This document shows, piece after piece, positions 1 through 8,804 of a stretch of DNA of 64,000 nt. A program made the position numbers and the translations under genes. The notes below the pieces were generated by a model that ran no database searches, had not been told where the DNA came from, and was given only the letters and a program-made list of their open reading frames with translations. Source of the stretch: Dyadobacter sp. CY343 (lineage in GTDB: Bacteria; Bacteroidota; Bacteroidia; Cytophagales; Spirosomataceae); assembly GCF_021390335.1 (NCBI RefSeq), contig NZ_JAJUXK010000006.1:186001-250000 (forward strand). Direction: 5' to 3'. The first letter of the stretch is position 1. Each line of letters opens with the position of its first letter.

Positions 1-135
1 GAGTACAGCTCCGATTAGAGTAGCCTTCGTAACATCTGCACGATAGCCTTTACGAAGTTCAAATGCACCGTACGCCTTATTACGATCAGCAAACACTATA
101 TCATCAAGTGTTGCATTCGGGCCTAGTTCTGCCAT
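1..135 (-). CDS. TonB-family energy transducer, N-terminal fragment (cut by window edge)
   Basis: Only the first 45 codons are present, read leftward from an ATG at 135. The protein begins MAELGPNATLDDIVFADRN and continues KAYGAFELRK, which I recognise as the cytoplasmic N-terminus of Bacteroidota TonB proteins, followed by the start of a membrane segment (TLIGAVL). TonB spans the inner membrane and passes proton-motive force to outer-membrane receptors. It is the last visible gene of a leftward exbB-exbD-exbD-tonB series, and the partners upstream support the call. The C-terminal TonB domain lies outside the window and cannot be checked. Confidence 0.85.
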   Translation of the reverse strand, partial: MAELGPNATLDDIVFADRNKAYGAFELRKGYRADVTKATLIGAVL

Positions 136-166
136 GGCGCGTATTGATTGATAGTTAGTTAAATAA

Positions 167-748
167 TTATTGATCTGCTGGAACAATCTTGTCGCCCAAT
201 AGTTTCTTTTCCGAATCCGTCAAAGACTCTACCAATGCATACCTTTTTGATTTCGTAATCGCCATTTCATCCAGTACGTCAACCATGTTCTTGTAAGTTG
301 AAACCGGAGTCGGCTTGATCACGACCACAAATGGATCGTTCCCTTTTTCATCTTTTGGATTCGCTGCGTTGATGCGCTTCTGTGAGGCAAAAATCACGCT
401 TCTCAAATCAAATCCGTAACGGACAGTTTTCAAAGATGCTTCTGCTTTATCGTCATCAGCTGCTACTCCATCGAGATAGTAAACATCATCATTACTACCC
501 ATAAACAGGGTCAATACTTTTGATGCTTTTAAAGGTTCGGTTTTTTCCTGATCTTCCTTATCAGTCTTATCCGGCACAGCCAGCGACATGGAAGTAGGTT
601 TTGACATGGTTGTTGCTAGCATAAAGAATGTAATTAGCAAAAATCCCAAATCTACCATAGGTGTCATATCCACACGGGTGGACATCTTTTTACCCCGAAC
701 CTTACCGTCGCCTTTGCCACCACCACCCGATTCTTCAATTGCTGCCAT
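167..748 (-). CDS. exbD: ExbD/TolR-family biopolymer transport protein (second copy)
   Basis: 193 residues. A short basic cytoplasmic N-terminus is followed by one membrane segment at about 32-48 (MVDLGFLLITFFML) with the conserved proton-path Asp near residue 33, then a periplasmic domain. This is the ExbD/TolR layout. ExbD works with ExbB to harvest proton-motive force for TonB. It lies 38 bp after another exbD and 31 bp before tonB. Bacteroidota often carry two different ExbD copies in this operon. A glycine-rich stretch near residues 8-16 is a local oddity. Confidence 0.93.
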   Translation of the reverse strand: MAAIEESGGGGKGDGKVRGKKMSTRVDMTPMVDLGFLLITFFMLATTMSKPTSMSLAVPDKTDKEDQEKTEPLKASKVLTLFMGSNDDVYYLDGVAADDDKAEASLKTVRYGFDLRSVIFASQKRINAANPKDEKGNDPFVVVIKPTPVSTYKNMVDVLDEMAITKSKRYALVESLTDSEKKLLGDKIVPADQ

Positions 749-786
749 TTCTTGCTTTAATTAAAAATGATTACTAATAACAACCC

Positions 787-1401
787 TTAATCGTTGGTGT
801 AGCCGGCAGGCGCCTGCTCACTACCTGTGATCAGGTTAAACTTGTTAATGTTCTGAGATTGCAAATTTGACAACACATCCTTGAAAACAGGGAATTTTGA
901 CAAATTATCTCCTTTCAGAGCAATACGAAGCTGGCTGTTAGCTTTACGAGCTGCATAAACCCAGTCAGCGAGTTCGCTAGCACCAGTCGAGTCCACCGGA
1001 ATACCTGGTTGTTTCACATTTGGCATTTGCTCTTTTGACATGTTCAGCCAAGGCTTCAACTGATTCAAAGGAAATCCAAAGCTGCTCTGTAATGCAAATT
1101 TAGCTTTCTCAGTTTCAGTGAATGTAATGCCTTTGGATTGACCAATATTTTCAAGCATTGCCGCACGAACAGGTTTCGCATCCACTCCGAAGAACACTTT
1201 GCCCGCTTTGTCGATACTAATGACCATGATATCATCATCTGGAACCTTGATTTGCGAAATCGAAGATGGAGTAGTAATCTCAGCATCATTCGACTTAAAA
1301 GTCGCGGTCATAATGAAGAAGGTCAATAGTAAGAACGCCACGTCAGTCATCGCCGTCATATCCGTATGCGGGGCGTGCTTCTTAGGTCTTACCTTTGCCA
1401 T
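787..1401 (-). CDS. exbD: ExbD/TolR-family biopolymer transport protein (first copy)
   Basis: 204 residues. One membrane segment spans about 19-36 (TDVAFLLLTFFIMTATF), with the conserved Asp at residue 20, followed by a periplasmic domain. It is the first of two non-identical ExbD proteins and lies 64 bp downstream of exbB in the same leftward operon. The two copies share the DMTxMxD.xFLL.TFF core but differ in the periplasmic part, so they may form a heteromeric stator. That is an inference. Confidence 0.93.
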   Translation of the reverse strand: MAKVRPKKHAPHTDMTAMTDVAFLLLTFFIMTATFKSNDAEITTPSSISQIKVPDDDIMVISIDKAGKVFFGVDAKPVRAAMLENIGQSKGITFTETEKAKFALQSSFGFPLNQLKPWLNMSKEQMPNVKQPGIPVDSTGASELADWVYAARKANSQLRIALKGDNLSKFPVFKDVLSNLQSQNINKFNLITGSEQAPAGYTND

Positions 1402-1465
1402 ATATCAAATATATAAGTTTTTTTTATATTAACGAAACTTCACTATTAAATAGTTCAAGGACCTA

Positions 1466-2305
1466 TCAATAATGTGCAGCAAAGTTTGACTGAAGGCTCA
1501 TGCCAATTTCGTCAATGCTGTAAGTAAGGTCGTCAACACGGCTGTTCAAATAAGCGTATGAGATTGTTGCAATCGCAGAAGTACCAATTCCAAGTGCCGT
1601 GTTAATAAGGGCCTCAGAGATACCAGTTGCAAGTGCAGCAGAGTCAGGAGAACCAGAAGTACCAAGAGCCGCAAAAGCTTTGATCATACCGATTACCGTT
1701 CCAAGAAGTGCAAGAAGTGTAGATGCACCAGCAAGCGTTGCGATAATCGTCAGGTTTTTCTGAAGCATTGGAAGTTCAAGCGTAGTTGCTTCTTCGATCT
1801 CTTTCTGAAGAGCGGCCAGCTTTTGTTCTTTGTCAAGTGCAGTTTCGGTAGTTAGTTGTCTGTATTTCAAAAGACCAGCTTTAACTACGTTACCAACAGA
1901 ACCTTTTTGTCTATCGCATTCTTTAATTGCTTCTTCGATTTGGTTTTTGTCAAGCAGAGTTCTCACTTTACGAACAAATGCATCGATGCTTCCTGAGCCA
2001 CTCGCTTTGTTCAATGTGATCAAACGCTCGATTGTAAAAGTTAATACGATAAGGAAACAGGTCATCAAAATTGGTACGATAGGACCTCCTTTGTAAACGA
2101 TTCCATAGTAATCGCCATCTATTGGGCCTTTTGCGTGATCGCCATCTTTAAAGTGCTCGGGAGCTCCTAAAACGAAAATGTAAACGCATAATGCAATCGC
2201 AAATAGTAGAGGGATTACCAATGCCGGGTTTAAACCGCCTTTGCCTTTTGTTGCCGCCGCAGCAGGCTTTGGAGCAGGTGCCGGACTTGTAGCTTTCTTT
2301 TCCAT
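1466..2305 (-). CDS. exbB: MotA/TolQ/ExbB proton channel family protein
   Basis: 279 residues. A Pro/Ala/Lys-rich N-terminus (residues 5-22) precedes hydrophobic segments at about 28-47 and 75-93. The C-terminal half holds the two conserved ExbB membrane helices (ATLAGASTLLALLGTVIGMI and ATGISEALINTALGIG regions). These form the pentameric channel around ExbD. It is first in the exbB-exbD-exbD-tonB operon, and a candidate promoter lies about 120 bp upstream. The extra N-terminal helix with its low-complexity leader is common in Bacteroidota versions. Confidence 0.93.
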   Translation of the reverse strand: MEKKATSPAPAPKPAAAATKGKGGLNPALVIPLLFAIALCVYIFVLGAPEHFKDGDHAKGPIDGDYYGIVYKGGPIVPILMTCFLIVLTFTIERLITLNKASGSGSIDAFVRKVRTLLDKNQIEEAIKECDRQKGSVGNVVKAGLLKYRQLTTETALDKEQKLAALQKEIEEATTLELPMLQKNLTIIATLAGASTLLALLGTVIGMIKAFAALGTSGSPDSAALATGISEALINTALGIGTSAIATISYAYLNSRVDDLTYSIDEIGMSLQSNFAAHY

Positions 2306-2929
2306 CAGACTTACTTTTAAAGGTTAAATTGAGATTTTGGTTGTGAATTAAATAAAATTATTGGTAAAAACTGGATTTGGTAAAATAAAATTTCGATTGC
2401 CATTTTCAGTTATCGACATCTACAAAAGTATGAGTTTTCCTTTTAAAAAAAAGCAAGCATTTCGTCAGATTTTTTCTTCCTTTTTCGAACTGAGATATTC
2501 TAAATTGTATATTTTGAAGATTTGACCGCAAGCAATTTTAGTAAAAATTCTAAGTTTAATACCCATTTGAGCCAAAATATACCGCAGTATCAAACAGTTA
2601 CAAAATTGTACTCTTTAAGCGAAAGTCAGCCGACATGTTTTTCAAAGTGACAAATAGCGTTTCAAAATATTTCAAGATTAACTCAGAAAAGCAAATAATA
2701 TTTTCCTCCTACTAAGTGTCTTAGCAACAATTTAAAATATGGAAGCCCGCAAGTGCCCTTCTTTCCACGGATTTTGACAGAAAACAACATTGGGTACCGC
2801 TTTGACTTCCTCAACAATCGTCTTCAAAAATTTGAAAGCACGCCCCATAACAAGAGTCGTTTGACAAAAATGAGGTAAATTTGGGTTTCAGCTATGCCGA
2901 AGATCTTATCTTAACAAAACCTTAATACA
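2306..2929. other. AT-rich divergent intergenic region, no gene seen
   Basis: 624 bp between the divergent exbB and gatC genes. I see no convincing reading frame and no RNA-like fold. It should hold the promoters of both flanking transcription units. TAAATTTG at 2876-2883 is a possible -7 box for gatC, but no TTG lies at the usual distance. Confidence 0.6.
2423..2456 (-). promoter_or_regulatory. candidate Bacteroidota promoter for exbB operon
   Basis: On the minus strand, TACTTTTG (2430-2423) fits the -7 consensus TAnnTTTG. A TTG lies at 2456-2454 with a 23-base spacer, at the upper edge of the accepted range. The initiation point would fall about 110 bases before the exbB start codon. This is a motif match only. 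Confidence 0.35.
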
Positions 2930-3217
2930 ATGAAAATTGACCGGGAAGCGCTTTATAAAGTTGCCCACCTTGCGCGTTTGGAAATCCGCCCTGAAGAGGA
3001 GGATGCAATATTGAAAAGTATGGACTCCGTACTGAACTGGATGGATCAGCTGAATGAAATCGATACGGAGGGTGTAGAACCGCTCACACACATATCGGAC
3101 GAAGTGAACTCCTGGCGTAGTGATAATGCTTCCAATACCCTTTCGAGAACTGAGGCGCTGGCTAATGCTCCTTTGAAAAACGAGCGGTACATTATGGTAC
3201 CGAAAGTGATTGAATAA
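2930..3217 (+). CDS. gatC: Asp-tRNA(Asn)/Glu-tRNA(Gln) amidotransferase subunit C
   Basis: 95 residues, the usual GatC length. The N-terminal pattern KVAHLARLEIRPEE and the later MDQLNEIDTEGVEPLTH are characteristic of the family, as is the C-terminal LKNERYIMVPKVIE. GatC stabilises the GatA-GatB complex that converts mischarged Glu-tRNA(Gln) to Gln-tRNA(Gln). It stands alone here, with gatA and gatB elsewhere, which is common in Bacteroidota. It converges with the nitrilase gene 12 bp downstream. Confidence 0.95.
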   Translation: MKIDREALYKVAHLARLEIRPEEEDAILKSMDSVLNWMDQLNEIDTEGVEPLTHISDEVNSWRSDNASNTLSRTEALANAPLKNERYIMVPKVIE

Positions 3218-3229
3218 ATTGGTTGTGTG

Positions 3230-4021
3230 CTAACCTATTGTAAACTGATCTGAGTCAGCGAGCACGGGAAAGGAAGTACGGTATTCCTTCAAATCTGTTT
3301 TTGAGAAACGGGCGATCTTGATTACATCGCTATCGCCCAGCATACAGGCTGGCTCTCCAAGATAATCAAGCGCGGCAGAATCCCCCTGGTATTTCAACCC
3401 GTTTCCATCTTCACCTATTCGGTTAACTCCCGCCACATAACATTGATTTTCAATGGCGCGGGCTTTTAATAAAGTATTCCACGCATGGGCACGTTTGGAA
3501 GGCCAGTTGGCTACATATATTAACAGGTCATAAGGATCCGAAGCTGCATTTCTGCTCCACACAGGAAATCTGAGATCGTAGCAGATCAGCGGCGTGATTT
3601 TCCAACCCTTCCAATTGACCGTGAGCCTCTTCGTTCCTGGCTGAAACGCCAGATGCTCTTTTCCCAGCGTAAATAAGTGCCTTTTGTCACTGTACAAGAA
3701 GGTCGAATCGGGTTTCACACACAGAATCCGGTTATAAAAGTGTCCCGCTTCACTAACTGCAAAACTTCCTACAACCAGTGCCTGCGTTTGCGCCGCGATC
3801 TGTTTCATCCACTTTGTAGTAGTCAAGTTCATCGGTTCGGCCAGCGCACTATTCATTGTGAAGCCGGTATTGAACATCTCTGGCAGCACGATCACATCAA
3901 CAGCATCGGCTATGCCTGCAATTTTCTCTTCCAGGGAAGATAAATTAGCTGTTACATCTTCCCAATACAGATCCGACTGGACCAATGCAATTCTCAGAAT
4001 TTCTGTGCTGTCTTCAGACAT
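3230..4021 (-). CDS. Nitrilase/omega-amidase family carbon-nitrogen hydrolase (YafV-like)
   Basis: 263 residues. The catalytic triad is visible: Glu48 in LPEMFNTGF, Lys113 in YSDKRHLF and Cys147 in LICYDLRFP. PEMFNTGF and the overall length match YafV/omega-amidase proteins, which hydrolyse alpha-ketoglutaramate or alpha-ketosuccinamate to the keto acid and ammonia. That supports a metabolite-repair role in the cytoplasm. There is no signal peptide. It lies 36 bp upstream of def on the same strand, so co-transcription is possible. The substrate is inferred from the family. Confidence 0.88.
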   Translation of the reverse strand: MSEDSTEILRIALVQSDLYWEDVTANLSSLEEKIAGIADAVDVIVLPEMFNTGFTMNSALAEPMNLTTTKWMKQIAAQTQALVVGSFAVSEAGHFYNRILCVKPDSTFLYSDKRHLFTLGKEHLAFQPGTKRLTVNWKGWKITPLICYDLRFPVWSRNAASDPYDLLIYVANWPSKRAHAWNTLLKARAIENQCYVAGVNRIGEDGNGLKYQGDSAALDYLGEPACMLGDSDVIKIARFSKTDLKEYRTSFPVLADSDQFTIG

Positions 4022-4057
4022 TTGTCAAAGCTGAAAGATGTACTATATATATATGTA

Positions 4058-4642
4058 CTATTTGCGATTTGGAAAACGCATTCTGTAATCTGCGTCCACG
4101 TTACCTTTCGAAATATCCGTCAATTTCTTTTTAATAAATTGCTTTTTCAGGACTGGCAGGTAATCAACGAAAAGCTTCCCGAGTAAATGGTCATATTCGT
4201 GCTGGATGATCCTGGCAGCCATTCCCGAATATTCTTCTTCGTGCTCGTTCCATTCCACATCCCGGTACCTTATCCGAAGGTTCGACGGTCTGTATACATC
4301 CCCGCGAATACCTGGAATGCTCAGGCAGCCTTCTTCAAATGGCCACTCGGCACCACTCTCTTCCAGAATCTCGGGATTAATAAAAGTCTTCTTAAAATCG
4401 ACAAGTGTCAGATCCGGCTCATCGTCTTCGTCGTCGTCTTTTTCGCTGAACGGGGTTGCGTCAACAACAAAAACCCTGATATTCAACCCGATCTGCGGAG
4501 CCGCCAATCCGACGCCATTGGCCGAATGCATGGTCGCGAACATATCCTCCGAGAGTTTTTTCAGATCAACCTCATTTTGTTCTATAAAACGGGTTGCTTT
4601 TCTTAAAATCGGATCTCCGTAGGCTACAATTGGGTAAATCAT
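4058..4642 (-). CDS. def: Peptide deformylase
   Basis: 194 residues from the ATG at 4642. A longer frame reaches 4726 but would overlap ruvX, while MIYPIVAYGDPILRK is the normal deformylase N-terminus. All three family motifs are present: GVGLAAPQ, EEGCLS and HEYDHL, which supply the catalytic Glu and the metal-binding Cys and two His. The enzyme removes the N-formyl group from nascent proteins. An unusually acidic insertion (FSEKDDDEDDEPDL) sits between the first two motifs. It starts 22 bp after ruvX on the same strand. Confidence 0.95.
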   Translation of the reverse strand: MIYPIVAYGDPILRKATRFIEQNEVDLKKLSEDMFATMHSANGVGLAAPQIGLNIRVFVVDATPFSEKDDDEDDEPDLTLVDFKKTFINPEILEESGAEWPFEEGCLSIPGIRGDVYRPSNLRIRYRDVEWNEHEEEYSGMAARIIQHEYDHLLGKLFVDYLPVLKKQFIKKKLTDISKGNVDADYRMRFPNRK

Positions 4643-4664
4643 TTTATTAAAACTTGAATTGACA

Positions 4665-5096
4665 TTATAAAAACCTCTTGCTATTAGCTCTGCTTTCCAT
4701 AAAAGATTGCAGGATAATAGTCGCACTGATCTTGTCTATATTCCCTTTTTCTCTCCTGTCACTTTTCTTCGAACCTCCCGAAATCATCGATTGCAGCGCC
4801 ATTGAAGAAGTAAACCTTTCGTCGTGCGCGTGCACAGGTATTTCAGGAAAATCTTTTTGGAGCAATTTGATGAAAGCGGTAACACGGGCGGCATTCTCAC
4901 TCGCTGTATTGTCCAGCTTTTTTGGCATACCTATAATGAACGCTTCCAGCTGCTCTTTTTCAGTGTATTTCTTTAAAAAATTCCTGAGCTCGTGGGTGGC
5001 AACGGTATCCAGGGCTGTTGCAATGATCTGTAAAGGGTCAGTAACAGCAATGCCGCTGCGTTTAGATCCAAAATCGATTGCAAGTAGTCGCCCCAT
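4665..5096 (-). CDS. ruvX: Holliday junction resolvase-like protein RuvX/YqgF
   Basis: 143 residues, typical length. It begins MGRLLAIDFGSKRSGIAVTD with the RNase H-fold Asp at residue 7 or 8. It continues with IIGMPKKLDN, the HDERFTS motif with its catalytic Glu, and a C-terminal DKISATIIL segment. YqgF proteins act in 16S rRNA 5' maturation and have been proposed as resolvases. It is followed by def in the same direction and is divergent from recJ, with about 115 bp between start codons. Confidence 0.93.
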   Translation of the reverse strand: MGRLLAIDFGSKRSGIAVTDPLQIIATALDTVATHELRNFLKKYTEKEQLEAFIIGMPKKLDNTASENAARVTAFIKLLQKDFPEIPVHAHDERFTSSMALQSMISGGSKKSDRREKGNIDKISATIILQSFMESRANSKRFL

Positions 5097-5174
5097 ATCT
5101 TAAAGAATGTTAACAGGTTGCAAAGATAAGACCTTTCAACTAGCTTTTCCTGTTGATCTAACGGATAATCGGAA

Positions 5175-5207
5175 TTGAACAGGCGTGACATAATCCAACT
5201 ATATTTG
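5175..5207 (+). promoter_or_regulatory. candidate promoter abutting the recJ start codon
   Basis: TTG at 5175-5177, a 22-base spacer and TATATTTG at 5200-5207 fit the Bacteroidota consensus. The recJ ATG follows only 4 bases later, so a transcript from here would have almost no leader. Confidence 0.4.
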
Positions 5208-5211
5208 CCCT

Positions 5212-6924
5212 ATGATTGATAAGCGCTGGATACACCATCCTGAATTTACGCCCGACGAGCAACAGATAGTCGAAGAACTCGCTGAGTCTTTAAAAGTAAC
5301 TCCTGCTTTGGCTGCGTTGCTTGTCCGCCGCGGCATTCTGGATTTCGAACAATCCCGGAACTTCTTCCGTCCGGACCTGAGCCAGATACACGATCCATTT
5401 TTGATGAAAGACATGGATCTGGCGGTTGAGAGGCTGACCAAGGCGATCTCAAATGGTGAGAAAATACTCATTTACGGAGATTACGATGTAGACGGGACTA
5501 CGTCAGTCGCCCTTTTTTATGGGTTTTTGAAAAAAATATACGCTAATCTCGACTACTATATTCCAGATCGCTATGAAGAAGGTTACGGAGTTTCCTGGCA
5601 AAGTATTGATTGGGCGGAGCAACATGGCTTCTCTCTTATAGTAACCCTGGATTGTGGCATAAAGTCTTTGGATAAAGTAGAGCTGGCGGCGACAAAAGGC
5701 ATTGACTTTATCATTTGTGACCACCACAGGCCAGGAAATATATTGCCTGCGGCAGCGGCTGTGCTGGATCCAAAAAGAGAAGATTGTCCTTATCCTTATA
5801 AAGAGCTGACCGGCTGCGGCGTGGGTTTCAAGCTGTTACAGGCATTTTGCATTCAGCATGATATTGATCTTGAATCGCTCTATCAATACCTCGACCTGCT
5901 TGTTGTGAGCATTGCTTCGGATATTGTTCCTATTACCGGTGAAAACAGGATACTCGCTTATTATGGTCTGAAAAGGCTGAATGATTCTCCGCGCACTGGG
6001 ATAAAAGCTTTGATCCAGGTTGCGGGTATAACCGGAACGCTGGATATTACGAATGTAGTTTTTGGATTGGGCCCGCGGATTAATGCGGCAGGCAGGATCA
6101 AGCACGCCAAAGAAGCTGTTGCATTGCTGCTTTCCGAAATTGATGAAGAGGCGCAGGAGTTTGCGATGGAAATCAACAAACACAACAGTGAGCGGCGCAA
6201 TTTCGACACAAGTATCACTGAACAGGCGCTTTTCATGATAGAAAGCGATTCCTGGTCGGCCACCGCGAAGAGTACAGTTTTGTTCAAAGAAGACTGGCAC
6301 AAAGGCGTGATAGGAATTGTAGCAAGCCGGTGCATTGAAAAATACCACAGACCAACCATTATCCTCACGCAATCTCACGGAAAAGCAGCCGGTTCGGCCA
6401 GGTCAGTTCCTGGATTCGATGTGTATGAAGCGATTGAGGAATGTGCAGATTTGCTGGAACAATATGGTGGTCACACATTCGCGGCCGGTCTCACAATGCC
6501 GCTGCACAATCTGGAAGCATTTAAGTCGCGTTTCAATGAAATCGTGAGCAGTCGCATTCTACCCGATCAGCTAGTGCCGATGATTAATATCGATTTGCTG
6601 CTGCATCTGGAAGAGATCTCACCGAAATTTTACAATATCCTAAGACAAATGGGACCGTTCGGTCCGGGAAATATGACACCGGTATTTGAATCCAGCTACG
6701 TTACACTGACCGGCAAGCCTTCCCTGATGAAGGAAAAGCATATCAAATTCGATGTGAGACAGGGTAGTTCGCAGGTTTATACCGCCGTAGGATTTGGTAT
6801 GGCACATTTTTATCCGGATATCTGTATGGGCAGGCCGTTTTCAATCTGCTATTGCCTGGAAGAAAATAACTTTCGTGACAAAAAAACGTTACAACTCTCT
6901 TTGAAAGACATTAAGCTGCACTGA
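5212..6924 (+). CDS. recJ: Single-stranded-DNA-specific exonuclease RecJ
   Basis: 570 residues, normal length. DHH phosphoesterase motifs are in order: DYDVDGTTSV, LDCGIKS, the signature ICDHHRPG and LVVSIASDIVPI. The DHHA1 motif YGGHTFAAGLTM follows, and the C-terminal OB-type domain ends in LSLKDIKLH. RecJ degrades single-stranded DNA 5' to 3' in recombination and repair. The N-terminus MIDKRWIHHPEF is typical, so the start is likely correct despite the promoter box lying directly before it. lptB follows 30 bp downstream. Confidence 0.96.
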   Translation: MIDKRWIHHPEFTPDEQQIVEELAESLKVTPALAALLVRRGILDFEQSRNFFRPDLSQIHDPFLMKDMDLAVERLTKAISNGEKILIYGDYDVDGTTSVALFYGFLKKIYANLDYYIPDRYEEGYGVSWQSIDWAEQHGFSLIVTLDCGIKSLDKVELAATKGIDFIICDHHRPGNILPAAAAVLDPKREDCPYPYKELTGCGVGFKLLQAFCIQHDIDLESLYQYLDLLVVSIASDIVPITGENRILAYYGLKRLNDSPRTGIKALIQVAGITGTLDITNVVFGLGPRINAAGRIKHAKEAVALLLSEIDEEAQEFAMEINKHNSERRNFDTSITEQALFMIESDSWSATAKSTVLFKEDWHKGVIGIVASRCIEKYHRPTIILTQSHGKAAGSARSVPGFDVYEAIEECADLLEQYGGHTFAAGLTMPLHNLEAFKSRFNEIVSSRILPDQLVPMINIDLLLHLEEISPKFYNILRQMGPFGPGNMTPVFESSYVTLTGKPSLMKEKHIKFDVRQGSSQVYTAVGFGMAHFYPDICMGRPFSICYCLEENNFRDKKTLQLSLKDIKLH

Positions 6925-6954
6925 AATGCAGGTCAGCTATTTGAAAAACCGCTC

Positions 6955-7686
6955 ATGATACTCAGAACAGAAAACCTTGTCAAGAAATACGGGGTAAGGT
7001 TGGTTAATAATAATGTAAGCTACCAGGTTGAACAAGGTGAAATTGTGGGATTGCTTGGGCCAAACGGAGCCGGGAAAACCACTTCCTTTTATATGGCTGT
7101 GGGACTTGTAAAGCCGAATAGCGGGAAAGTTTTTCTGGATGATAAAGATATCACCAATCTGCCGATGTATAAACGGGCGCGATTGGGATTAGGTTACCTC
7201 GCGCAGGAAGCCTCGGTGTTCCGGTCGCTAACTGTGGAGGAAAATATCAAGGCGGTTCTGGAAATGACAGATCTTTCCAGAAGCGAACAAAAAAATAAAG
7301 TAGAAGAGCTGATCGAAGAATTTCACCTTGCCCATGTTCGGAAAAGTAAGGGTATGGTACTGTCCGGAGGCGAGCGGCGAAGAACTGAGATTGCCCGTGC
7401 ACTGGCGGTAGATCCCAAGTTCATTCTACTAGACGAACCTTTTGCCGGCGTTGACCCAATCGCCGTTGAGGATATCCAGAGCATTGTGGCCAAGCTGAAA
7501 CACAAGAATATTGGAATCCTGATCACCGATCACAATGTAAATGAAACGCTTTCTATTACCGATCGCGCCTATCTTTTATTTGAGGGTAAAATCCTGAAAC
7601 AGGGATCTGCCGAGGAACTGGCAGAAGACGAAGTAGTGCGCCGCGTGTATCTGGGGCAGAATTTCGAGCTAAAAAGAAAGGTATAG
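6955..7686 (+). CDS. lptB: LPS export ABC transporter ATP-binding protein
   Basis: 243 residues. The ABC ATPase motifs are complete: Walker A GPNGAGKTT near residue 37, a Q-loop in YLAQEASVFR, signature LSGGERRR, Walker B FILLDEPFAGVDP and the switch His in LITDHNVNET. The wording ARLGLGYLAQE and DPIAVEDIQ is specific to LptB. It powers transfer of lipopolysaccharide from the inner membrane through the Lpt bridge. It lies 30 bp after recJ, probably in one transcript ended by the hairpin at 7699-7720. Confidence 0.95.
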   Translation: MILRTENLVKKYGVRLVNNNVSYQVEQGEIVGLLGPNGAGKTTSFYMAVGLVKPNSGKVFLDDKDITNLPMYKRARLGLGYLAQEASVFRSLTVEENIKAVLEMTDLSRSEQKNKVEELIEEFHLAHVRKSKGMVLSGGERRRTEIARALAVDPKFILLDEPFAGVDPIAVEDIQSIVAKLKHKNIGILITDHNVNETLSITDRAYLLFEGKILKQGSAEELAEDEVVRRVYLGQNFELKRKV

Positions 7687-7698
7687 CCAAATAGAAAA

Positions 7699-7724
7699 GG
7701 GAACGCTACAAGGCATTCCCTCTC
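7699..7724 (+). terminator. possible terminator after lptB
   Basis: An interrupted hairpin GGGAAcGC / GCaTTCCC (7699-7720) is followed by a pyrimidine-rich TCTCTTA. The stem has one mismatch and the T-tract is weak. Confidence 0.45.
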
Positions 7725-7775
7725 TTATAATTATTCACCATGAACTGTATTACAATTTAATACGGCCCAACTGTC

Positions 7776-7931
7776 TCATTTCTTCGGGCATTTTTTACAA
7801 TGCTTTCCTTTCTTTTTGTACTTCTCGCAACACTTTTTGAATACACATTCCGAATTATCAGGAAATGATTTCATCCAAAGATTTCCTTGATCAGAAACCG
7901 TATTGCATTCGCTAATTCCAAAAACACTCAT
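7776..7931 (-). CDS. Small Cys/Lys-rich protein (51 aa), or remnant of a longer gene
   Basis: An in-frame 51-codon reading frame starts at the ATG at 7931. It ends in a striking tail with four cysteines and many lysines (KKCCEKYKKKGKHCKKCPKK). Cysteines at 34, 35, 45 and 48, plus one at 29, could bind metal or form disulfides. The frame stays open 17 codons upstream of this ATG without another ATG, so this could be the 3' end of a decayed gene. I recall similar Cys/Lys tails in Bacteroidota proteins of unknown function but cannot name a family. No clear ribosome-binding site is visible. Confidence 0.5.
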   Translation of the reverse strand: MSVFGISECNTVSDQGNLWMKSFPDNSECVFKKCCEKYKKKGKHCKKCPKK

Positions 7932-8030
7932 TCCGTCGACAGTTAAACCTAAGCAAATGTAATACCTATTTAGAATGATTCAAATGTTTGGAGATATTTG
8001 TTTTGAACAAATCTAAATAACAGTGAACTT

Positions 8031-8735
8031 TTATTTGATTTTCTCCCAAATCTCATGGATCGCTTTCCCGTCGCTGCTCTTTCCGCTGTGATCCCACCGG
8101 CCGTTTTCGAGCTTGTGATTAAATGTAAGAGAGGTTCCTACCCGATTGTTATCTTTCGAGAAAAACTGAATATTCTCCGTATACTTTCCGTCTTTTACTG
8201 TGTAAGTCCCGCCGCCGGTTGCATAAAATCCTTTCACCGCCGGATCTATCGCAAACCATTGAAAACGGCTTGCTGATAATAATTTTAGGGTTTTCCTTGT
8301 GCCTTCCTGGTGAATCTTAACCAGTTCACCCCCTCCCGGCTCTGCGCGCTCGGTAATGTGCCACGCACCCGCCATCGGTGTACTCGCCGCATCATCAACC
8401 TGCATCCAAACCATCGCTTCTTCGTACCTCAGGGTTAATATCTTGTCTTTTACCGAAACAGTGAAGACAATAGGAATGCCGATTTTAGCTGTGTCAGCAG
8501 AATTGAATTCCGGCGTATAAGTCATTTGATCGCCGCTCATCGTAAAAGGGCCACCTTCCGTGCGCTCGAAGTATTTATTACCTACACTATAGGATGCAAT
8601 GACCAAATAATTGTCAGCCACGATCAGTGTGGAAGCGCTACCTGTGGGCTCCTGCGATTTCCAGGCACCTTTGGGGACCTGTCCAAACGTAATTAATGAA
8701 ATTAATAGCAGGGTGGTTGTCAGTATGTATTTCAT
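8031..8735 (-). CDS. Secreted protein of unknown function with two lipocalin-like halves
   Basis: 234 residues with a clear signal peptide (MKYILTTTLLLISLITFGQ). The mature part has two similar halves, each starting with a Gly-Ala-Trp pattern: PKGAWKSQEPTG near residue 21 and MAGAWHITERAEPGG near 121. Short beta-strand-like segments follow in each. Many Bacteroidota encode such periplasmic or secreted proteins, often annotated only as membrane or secreted protein. No catalytic motif is visible. A possible minus-strand TAATTTTG box lies at 8777-8770. It is 69 bp downstream of recO on the same strand. Confidence 0.8.
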   Translation of the reverse strand: MKYILTTTLLLISLITFGQVPKGAWKSQEPTGSASTLIVADNYLVIASYSVGNKYFERTEGGPFTMSGDQMTYTPEFNSADTAKIGIPIVFTVSVKDKILTLRYEEAMVWMQVDDAASTPMAGAWHITERAEPGGGELVKIHQEGTRKTLKLLSASRFQWFAIDPAVKGFYATGGGTYTVKDGKYTENIQFFSKDNNRVGTSLTFNHKLENGRWDHSGKSSDGKAIHEIWEKIK

Positions 8736-8804
8736 TTTTGCAGCATTTAAATGTTGGTATATACGTTATCAAAATTATGCCAAGTCTGGTTGCGCCTGCG
8801 GCAG

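Noticed and set aside
4643..4726. N-terminal extension of peptide deformylase
   Set aside because: It overlaps ruvX by 62 bp, and the family N-terminus starts at the internal Met.
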